A stretch of DNA of 64,000 nucleotides. Source: Streptomyces syringium. Its GTDB lineage: Bacteria; Actinomycetota; Actinomycetes; Streptomycetales; Streptomycetaceae. Positions within the stretch are counted from its first letter, which is position 1. Each line of letters begins with the position of its first letter. The notes beneath the pieces are model-generated. The model was given only the letters and a program-made list of their open reading frames with translations, did no database searches and had not been told where the DNA came from. The DNA lies in assembly GCF_017876625.1 (NCBI RefSeq), contig NZ_JAGIOH010000001.1:7399501-7463500 (forward strand), in the 5' to 3' direction. Made by a program: the position numbers and the translations under genes. Shown here one piece after another: positions 58,471-64,000 of this stretch.

Positions 58471-61119
58471 ATGCGCCACGTGACACTCCCTTTCGGCCAG
58501 CTCCCCGGCGTCAGAACAGTCCCCTTCGCTCAAGATCTCGCGACGCACGGTGACCGGACCGCCCTCATCACCCACGACGGCGAGGTTTCCTACCGCGAAC
58601 TCGCCGCCCGGGTGGCGGCCACCGCCCGCCGCCTCGGCCGGGACCGGCGGCTGGTCCTGCTCACGGGCGCCAACACCGCCGAAGCCCTCGTCTTCTACCT
58701 CGCGGCACTGACCGCGGGCCACCCGGTGCTGCTGGTCCCGGGCGACAGCGCCGAAACCGTCCGGTCGCTGGTCGCCGCGTACGACCCCGACGTGGTGGTG
58801 CGCCCGGCCGACGGCGAACGGGCGGTCCACGAGCGACGGGCGGGCTCGGCCCACGTGCTCCACCCGGACCTCGCCCTGCTGCTGAGTACCTCCGGCTCGA
58901 CGGGCTCGCCGAAGCTCGTCCGCCTCTCCCACGACAACCTCCAGGCGAACGCGGAGTCCATCGCCGCGTATCTGGACATCCGCGACAGCGATCGCGCCGC
59001 CACCACCCTGCCCATGCACTACTGCTACGGCCTCTCCGTCCTCAACAGCCACCTGCTGCGCGGCGCGGGACTGATCCTCACCGATCTCTCCGTGGCCGAC
59101 CCCCGCTTCTGGGAACTCTTCCGCCTCCACCGCGGCTCGACGTTCGCGGGCGTCCCCTACACCTTCGACCTCCTCGACCGGGTCGGCTTCGCCACCATGC
59201 GCCTGCCGCACCTGCGGTACATCACCCAGGCCGGGGGAAGGCTGGCGCCCGAGCGCGTCACCCACTACGCGACCCTGGGCCGCCGGGCCGGCTGGGACCT
59301 GTTCGTCATGTACGGACAGACCGAGGCGACGGCCCGCATGGCTTATCTGCCACCCGGACTCGCGGCGGCACACCCCCAGGCGATCGGCATCCCGGTCCCG
59401 GGCGGCTCCTTCCGGCTCCGGCCCCTCTCCGACCAGGCCCCCCACCTGGCCGACCCGCCCGGTGAAGGCGTCGGCGAGCTGGTGTACACGGGGCCCAACG
59501 TCATGCTGGGCTATGCCGAGAGCCCGGCCGACCTCCGCCTGGGCCGGACCGTCCGGGAACTGTGCACCGGAGACCTCGCCCGGCGCACGGACGACGGGCT
59601 GTACGAAGTGGTCGGCCGCAGCAGCCGCTTCGCGAAGATCCTCGGACTGCGCGTCGACCCGCAGCGGGTCGAGGCGATGCTCGAACGGCACGGTGTCACC
59701 GCGTACTGCACAGGCGACGACGAGGAACTGGTCGTGGCCGTCGCCGACGACGTGGACGCCGGGCAGGTCCGGCGGCTGGTCGCGGGCGAGTGCGGGCTGC
59801 CGGTACGGGCCGTACGCGTCTGCGTCCTCGTCGAACTGCCCCGGCTCGCCTCGGGCAAGCCCGACTACCGGACCGTGCGGGAACGCACCCGCCGCCCCGA
59901 AAACGTACCCGCCGCGACGACGGCCTCCCCACCGGCGCAGGCACCGACGGATACAGAGCCGGCCGACCCGGTGGCCCTGGGCCGGCTCTACGCGGAGATC
60001 CTCGACCGCGCCGACGTGTCCGAGGACAGCACGTTCGTCGGACTGGGCGGCGACTCCCTGTGCTACGTCGAGATGTCCCTCAGGCTCGAACGCCTGCTCG
60101 GGCACTTGCCGGCCGACTGGCACGAGCTGACGATCCGTGACCTCTGCCGCCCCCCGCGGCGCCGGGCCACCCGCCGCCGCACCCTGGAAACCGGCGTCGC
60201 CCTGCGCGCCGTCGCGATCGTCCTCATCGTCGGTTCGCACATACCCCTCTTCCTGGTCCAAGGCGGCGCGCACGTCCTGCTGGGCGTCGCGGGATTCAAC
60301 TTCGCCCGCTTCCATCTCACCGCCGCCCCGCGCCGTGAGCGCCTCCGGCACACCTGGCACAGCATCGGCCGCATCATCGCGCCCAGCGTCGCCTGGATCG
60401 CCCTGGCGGTACTCCTGACCCCCGGCTACGACCCGGAGAACGTCTTCCTGCTCAACAGCGTCCTCGGCTCGCACGAAGGCAGGCAGGAATGGCACTACTG
60501 GTTCGTCGAGGCGCTCGTCTACTTCCTGATCGCCACGGTCCTCTGCCTGGCCGTGCCGGTGCTGGACCGGGCGGAGAGACGATGGCCGTTCGCCTTCCCC
60601 GCCGTCCTCGCGGCCCTCGCGCTGGTCACCCGCTACAACCTCCTCGGCTTCGACCTGCGCGTCCGGCACCTGGCCGCGGTCGTCGTCTTCTGGCTGTTCG
60701 CCCTGGGCTGGGCCGCGGCCAAGGCGAGCACGGTGTGGCAGCGGCTGCTGGTCAACGCGGCCGTCCTGGCCACCGTGCCGGGGCTCTTCCCCGACCAGCA
60801 GCAGCGGGAGCTCGTCGTCATGGCCGGGCTGACGCTGCTGGTGTGGATCCCGAGCCTGCCGAGCCTGGGCCCCCTCAACCGCGTCGCCGGAGTGCTGGCG
60901 AGCAGCTCGCTGTACATCTACCTGACCCACTGGCAGGTCTACCCGCTCCTCGCGGACCGGTCCCCGCTGTCGGCCTTGGTGCTCTCCCTCGCCGTCGGCA
61001 TCGGCTACGCCACGGTGGCCACTCGCGTGATGCGGCGACTGCCCGCCCTGCTCCGGCGCGGCGGCCGCGGCGACGACGGACCGCGCGCCGCCCGCCCGGT
61101 GCCGCAACTGCACGGCTGA
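58471..61119 (+). CDS. adenylation - carrier - acyltransferase-3 membrane fusion protein
   Basis: 882 residues in three parts. Residues 10-475 are an acyl-activating (AMP-binding) domain with core A3 STSGSTGSPK (139-148), A5 YGQTEATARM (281-290), A7 TGD (366-368), A8-like GRSSRFAKILGLRVDP (382-397) and the A10 lysine in LASGKPDY (Lys463). Residues 500-562 are a phosphopantetheine carrier domain with VGLGGDSL (Ser529). Residues 572-860 are an acyltransferase-3 membrane domain of about ten helices, its first helix carrying LRAVAIVLIVGSH (His590) as usual. The logic is to activate an acid, load it on the carrier, and pass it across the membrane to an outer acceptor. It diverges from the iron importer. 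Acid and acceptor are unknown. Confidence 0.88.
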   Translation: MRHVTLPFGQLPGVRTVPFAQDLATHGDRTALITHDGEVSYRELAARVAATARRLGRDRRLVLLTGANTAEALVFYLAALTAGHPVLLVPGDSAETVRSLVAAYDPDVVVRPADGERAVHERRAGSAHVLHPDLALLLSTSGSTGSPKLVRLSHDNLQANAESIAAYLDIRDSDRAATTLPMHYCYGLSVLNSHLLRGAGLILTDLSVADPRFWELFRLHRGSTFAGVPYTFDLLDRVGFATMRLPHLRYITQAGGRLAPERVTHYATLGRRAGWDLFVMYGQTEATARMAYLPPGLAAAHPQAIGIPVPGGSFRLRPLSDQAPHLADPPGEGVGELVYTGPNVMLGYAESPADLRLGRTVRELCTGDLARRTDDGLYEVVGRSSRFAKILGLRVDPQRVEAMLERHGVTAYCTGDDEELVVAVADDVDAGQVRRLVAGECGLPVRAVRVCVLVELPRLASGKPDYRTVRERTRRPENVPAATTASPPAQAPTDTEPADPVALGRLYAEILDRADVSEDSTFVGLGGDSLCYVEMSLRLERLLGHLPADWHELTIRDLCRPPRRRATRRRTLETGVALRAVAIVLIVGSHIPLFLVQGGAHVLLGVAGFNFARFHLTAAPRRERLRHTWHSIGRIIAPSVAWIALAVLLTPGYDPENVFLLNSVLGSHEGRQEWHYWFVEALVYFLIATVLCLAVPVLDRAERRWPFAFPAVLAALALVTRYNLLGFDLRVRHLAAVVVFWLFALGWAAAKASTVWQRLLVNAAVLATVPGLFPDQQQRELVVMAGLTLLVWIPSLPSLGPLNRVAGVLASSSLYIYLTHWQVYPLLADRSPLSALVLSLAVGIGYATVATRVMRRLPALLRRGGRGDDGPRAARPVPQLHG

Positions 61120-61176
61120 CACCGCCACTCGGCGCGGCGTCCGTACGACGTGAGGGCCGCGCGCCGCCCGCCCGGC

Positions 61177-62520
61177 TCAGTCCGCGGCGGGGGCGCGCAG
61201 GGCGAGGATGGCCATGTCGTCGTGCCCGTCGCTCGGCCGTGCCGCGACCACGGCCTCACCCAGCGACTCCAGCGGCAGCCGGGCGTGTGCCGCCGCCACC
61301 TCCGCGACCGCCCGCAGACCCTCCTCCGGATCGCGGCCCGGGTGTTCGACCAGACCGTCGGTGAACATCAGCACCGTGGCCCCCGGGGGCAGCACGTGCC
61401 GGTGGTCATGGCGGGCGAAGGCGGTGTCGACCCCGATCGGTACGTCCGGCCGCCCCTCGAGGTACCGCGCGTCGCCCTCCGCCGTGACGACCAGCGGCGG
61501 CGGATGACCGGCGCTGCTCCACACGATCGCCCACCCGTCGTCGTGGGGTTCGAGCCGGGCCAGGCACACGGTCGCCATGGTGGGCTCGGCCACGGCCTGC
61601 AGGGTGCGGTCCAGCCTGCCCAGCAGCTCGCTGGGCAGCACGCCCGAGTCGTAGGCGAGGGCGCGCAGCATATTGCGGACCTGCGCCATGGCGGCGGCCG
61701 CCCGTACGTCGTGGCCGACGACGTCGCCCACGATCATCGCCCGGGTCCCGTCGGGCAGCAGGAAGGCGTCGTACCAGTCGCCCCCGATCAGGGCCGGCTC
61801 GGCCGCGGGCCGGTACAGGGACCAGGACGTGAAGGGCGCGAGCTCGGGCAGGCTCGGCAGCAGCAGCCGCTGGAACTGCTCGGCCGCCGTACGCACCTGA
61901 CCGTAGAGCCGGGCGTTCTCGATGGCCACGCCCGCCGCGCCGGCGAGCGCGATCACGACGGCCTCGTCGTCGGCGTCGAACGGCTTGCCGTCCCGGCGGT
62001 CGGTCAGATACAGGTTGCCGTAGACACGGCCGCGCACACCGATGGCGACCCCGAGCAGTGTGGTCATCGGGGGGTGGCCCGGCGGGAATCCCGCGGACAT
62101 CGGGTGGGTGGTGATGGTGTCGACCCGCAGCGGACGCGGATCGCTGATGAGCAGGCCCAGCAGCCCCAGCCCGTGCGGCAGCGCCACCCCCGCCAGCCGT
62201 GCGTTCTCCGCCTCGTCCAGGCCCACGGGGATGAACTCGGCGAGCTCCGTCCCCTCCTCGTCGAGCACCCCGAGCGCGCCGTAGCGGGCACCCACCAGAT
62301 CCATGGCGGTGGTCACGATGCGGCGCAGGACGACCGGCAGTTCCAGCTCGCCGCTGATGGCCAGTACGGACCCCAGCAGCCCCCGCATCCGCTCCTGGAC
62401 GCGGGCGAATTCGGCCGGCCGCTCATCGGGCCACGCCGGGCTCGCGTCCAGGAGCACCCGATGGCTCGGGAGCCCGTACCGTGACTCTTCTTCGTCTGCT
62501 TCCCGTTCGGCTGTCACCAC
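61177..62520 (-). CDS. GAF - SpoIIE (PP2C-like) protein phosphatase
   Basis: 447 residues from GTG. A GAF domain occupies about 50-205 (VGARYGALGVLDEEG; LGVAIGVRGRVYGNLYLTDR), then a PPM/SpoIIE phosphatase domain from about 225: GGDWYDAFLLPDGTRAMIVGDVVGHDVRAA gives two metal aspartates, and FTDGLVEHPG and DGHDDMAILAL the others. It dephosphorylates anti-anti-sigma factors, usually in stress-sigma (SigB-like) partner switching. No anti-sigma gene is adjacent. A second GTG follows immediately (62517). Confidence 0.93.
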   Translation of the reverse strand: MVTAEREADEEESRYGLPSHRVLLDASPAWPDERPAEFARVQERMRGLLGSVLAISGELELPVVLRRIVTTAMDLVGARYGALGVLDEEGTELAEFIPVGLDEAENARLAGVALPHGLGLLGLLISDPRPLRVDTITTHPMSAGFPPGHPPMTTLLGVAIGVRGRVYGNLYLTDRRDGKPFDADDEAVVIALAGAAGVAIENARLYGQVRTAAEQFQRLLLPSLPELAPFTSWSLYRPAAEPALIGGDWYDAFLLPDGTRAMIVGDVVGHDVRAAAAMAQVRNMLRALAYDSGVLPSELLGRLDRTLQAVAEPTMATVCLARLEPHDDGWAIVWSSAGHPPPLVVTAEGDARYLEGRPDVPIGVDTAFARHDHRHVLPPGATVLMFTDGLVEHPGRDPEEGLRAVAEVAAAHARLPLESLGEAVVAARPSDGHDDMAILALRAPAAD

Positions 62521-62586
62521 TGGTCAAGGGTAATGAGTCGATGCCCCCAGGGGGGTGGGTTGCCGTAGGTCGGGCGTGTGGGCCGG

Positions 62587-63891
62587 TCAGACGGACGCGC
62601 CGAAGAGCTGGGTCCAGTAGGTGCCGGCCCGGCTGCCGGTGGCGTAGCCGATGCCGATGTGGGTGAAGTGCGGGGTGAGGATGTTGGCGCGGTGCCCCGG
62701 GCTCTCCATCCAGCCGCGCAGGACCTCGGCGGGGGAGCGCTGACCGCAGGCGATGTTCTCGCCGATGCCCCGGTGCGGGCACCCCGCGGCGGCGGCCCGG
62801 TCCCAGGGCTCGCGCCCTTCGGGAGTGGTGTGGGAGTAGAAGTCGCGGCCGGCCATGTCGGCGCTGTGGCCCTGCGCGGCCACGGTGAGCCGCGCGTCGA
62901 CGGCGAGCGGCCGCAGCCCGGCGGCGGTCCGTTCGGCGTTGGTGAGCGTGACCACCTGGGACGCGAAGCGGGCCAGGCCCTCCTCGGTGAAGGGCCGGGC
63001 CCACACCGCGGTCCAGTAGACGTCCCCCGGGCGGCCGCCGCCGACGGCGCGACCGATGCCGACGTGGGTGAAGTCCCCGTCGCGCAGCGGGAGCCCGCGC
63101 TCCGCACCGGCCAGGCAGTAGGCGACGAACTCCTCCGGGGTGCGGGGCCCGGAGACGAGGTGCTCGGCGAGGTGCAGACACCGGTATCCGCCGGTGGCCA
63201 TCCGGTGGAAGAGCGAGGTCCCGTCGGGGCCCTCGACGCCGAGGCGGCCGTGCGCGGCCATGCCCGCGGCGTGCGCCCGCGCGGCGGTGACCAGGCGGGG
63301 TTCGAGGGCCACCGGTGCCGTGCCGCCCGCCGCCCGCTCGGCGTTGACCAGCCGCAGGAAGGCGGCCTCGTCGCAGGACGGTTCGAGCAGCGGGGCGGCC
63401 GCCGGCTCGGTGTCGTCCAGGACGTCGACGCCGAAATCGCGGGCGACTCCGGCGAGACCGTCCGCGTAGCCCTGGCCCAGGGCCCGTAGTTTCCAGCCCG
63501 CCCCGCGCCGGTAGAGCTCGGCCAGCAGCAGCACGGTCTCCCGCGACAGGCCGGGCGGGGCGAAGCGGAGCAGCCCGTGCCCGGCGCTGTCCGTGAGGGT
63601 CATGACGGGTGCCGGCAGCCGGCCGAGCGGTGTGCCGGGCACGGCGGGGCTCACGACCACCGTGACCCGGTCCGCACCGGCTCGCAACCGCCGGGGGTCG
63701 ACGACGACGGTGTCACCGCGCAGCCGGGCGCCCGGTGCGGACGGCTGATTGAAGAACACGAAGTCGGCGTCGCCCGCGACCTTGCCCGACGCGTCGGTGA
63801 CGATCACCGACAGGTCGAAGGGCCCCGGCACACGGATCGAGAGGGCACCGTCCGGCAGCGCCCGGTTTCCCCCGGCGGTCAACTCGTGCAT
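62587..63891 (-). CDS. TerD - CAP - CAP fusion protein
   Basis: 434 residues without a signal peptide. Residues 1-165 are a TerD-type domain: MHELTAGGNRALPDGALSIR, VIVTDASGKVAGDADFVFFN and GWKLRALGQGYADGL. Residues about 180-300 are a degenerate SCP/CAP domain (LVNAERAAGGTAPVALEPRL; FTHVGIGRAV). Residues about 315-434 are a canonical one: LTNAERTAAGLRPLAVDARL, HSADMAGRDFYSHTT, GENIACGQ, WMESPGHRANIL and HIGIGYA. CAP domains are nearly always secreted, so their place behind an intracellular TerD domain is notable. Function unknown. Confidence 0.87.
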   Translation of the reverse strand: MHELTAGGNRALPDGALSIRVPGPFDLSVIVTDASGKVAGDADFVFFNQPSAPGARLRGDTVVVDPRRLRAGADRVTVVVSPAVPGTPLGRLPAPVMTLTDSAGHGLLRFAPPGLSRETVLLLAELYRRGAGWKLRALGQGYADGLAGVARDFGVDVLDDTEPAAAPLLEPSCDEAAFLRLVNAERAAGGTAPVALEPRLVTAARAHAAGMAAHGRLGVEGPDGTSLFHRMATGGYRCLHLAEHLVSGPRTPEEFVAYCLAGAERGLPLRDGDFTHVGIGRAVGGGRPGDVYWTAVWARPFTEEGLARFASQVVTLTNAERTAAGLRPLAVDARLTVAAQGHSADMAGRDFYSHTTPEGREPWDRAAAAGCPHRGIGENIACGQRSPAEVLRGWMESPGHRANILTPHFTHIGIGYATGSRAGTYWTQLFGASV

Positions 63892-63925
63892 CGTGCCCCT
63901 TCCCCTGCCGTCGGCCGACGCCGGG

Positions 63926-64000
63926 TCAACGCGCGGCGGACCGCCCGTGGTTCCGGCCGGCCACCACCTCGAACGCGAAGGCGATGTTTCCGGGGCCTCT
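63926..64000 (-). CDS. C-terminal end of an unidentified gene
   Basis: The last 75 nt read on the minus strand as an open frame ending RNHGRSAAR and a TGA, with strand-like IAFAFEVVAG before it and G/C-rich third positions. The start is outside the window. Too short to name a family; it is 35 nt upstream of the TerD-CAP-CAP gene on the same strand, so they may be co-transcribed. Confidence 0.35.
   Translation of the reverse strand, partial: RGPGNIAFAFEVVAGRNHGRSAAR

Noticed and set aside
58462..61128. 888-codon minus-strand frame opposite the adenylation-acyltransferase fusion
   Set aside because: Mirrors the plus-strand gene almost exactly and has shadow-type composition.
1..64000. tRNA, rRNA, CRISPR array, insertion sequence, integrase or attachment site
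   Set aside because: None seen by eye on either strand; no repeated spacers, transposase motifs or cloverleaf-like gaps. Small RNAs cannot be excluded.

Overview
The window is about 64 kb of very GC-rich DNA with strong third-position G/C bias, frequent GTG starts, 4-nt ATGA/GTGA start-stop overlaps, TerD and gas-vesicle genes, a LAL-type LuxR regulator, DUF6087/DUF5988-type proteins and IdeR/DmdR-type iron boxes. Together these point to a Streptomyces (or very close actinomycete) chromosome. No tRNA, rRNA, CRISPR array, insertion sequence, integrase or phage gene was seen, and the region reads as accessory chromosome with dense, mostly monocistronic or short-operon genes.

Layout. 1-7.7 kb: the end of a sensor kinase, a dsRBD-fold small protein, a phosphoribosyltransferase-hydrolase fusion, HIT and DUF72 proteins, a secreted RelA/SpoT-fold protein, an anchored esterase and a Gfo/Idh/MocA oxidoreductase. 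8-20.8 kb: a large LAL regulator, two secreted serine hydrolases, a GNAT enzyme, a LysR regulator divergent from a diaminopropionate ammonia-lyase-like PLP enzyme, a DinB-fold protein, a GT-C type membrane protein and a 14-helix MFS exporter. 20.9-23.9 kb: a two-domain secreted protein with lower GC than its surroundings, plus a small anchored protein. 23.9-29.3 kb: a metal island on the minus strand, with a zinc-type ABC importer (binding protein, ATPase, permease), a PacL-like DUF1490 protein with a His-rich tail and its coupled P1B-ATPase. 29.4-45.6 kb: a FUSC exporter, a secreted protein-arginine deiminase, a cold-shock protein, a polysaccharide deacetylase coupled to a type II cholesterol-oxidase-like flavoenzyme, TerD, a lipid kinase, a D,D-carboxypeptidase with a long cytoplasmic tail, a glycosyltransferase and a lipase.

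45.8-50.9 kb is a complete gas vesicle cluster in the Streptomyces order gvpO-A-F-G-Y-Z-J-L-S-K, tightly coupled from gvpA onward and preceded by a sequence that fits a stress sigma factor (SigB-type) promoter. It is followed by a questin-oxidase-like protein, a LysE exporter and a coupled DUF4956/VTC-domain pair.

54.5-61.1 kb is an iron island. A ferric-iron ABC importer (binding protein, fused permease, ATPase) has a well-matched iron box lying between its -35 and -10 elements. Divergent from it is an 882-residue protein that joins an acyl-adenylating domain, a phosphopantetheine carrier domain and a membrane acyltransferase-3 domain in one chain, with a second, weaker iron-box-like dyad over its ribosome binding site. 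This fusion is the most interesting single object in the window. The window ends with a GAF-SpoIIE phosphatase, a TerD-CAP-CAP fusion and the tail of one more gene.

Family calls rest on motifs read by eye; no database search was run. Start codons were chosen from ribosome binding sites, signal peptides and overlaps, and several are uncertain by a few codons.
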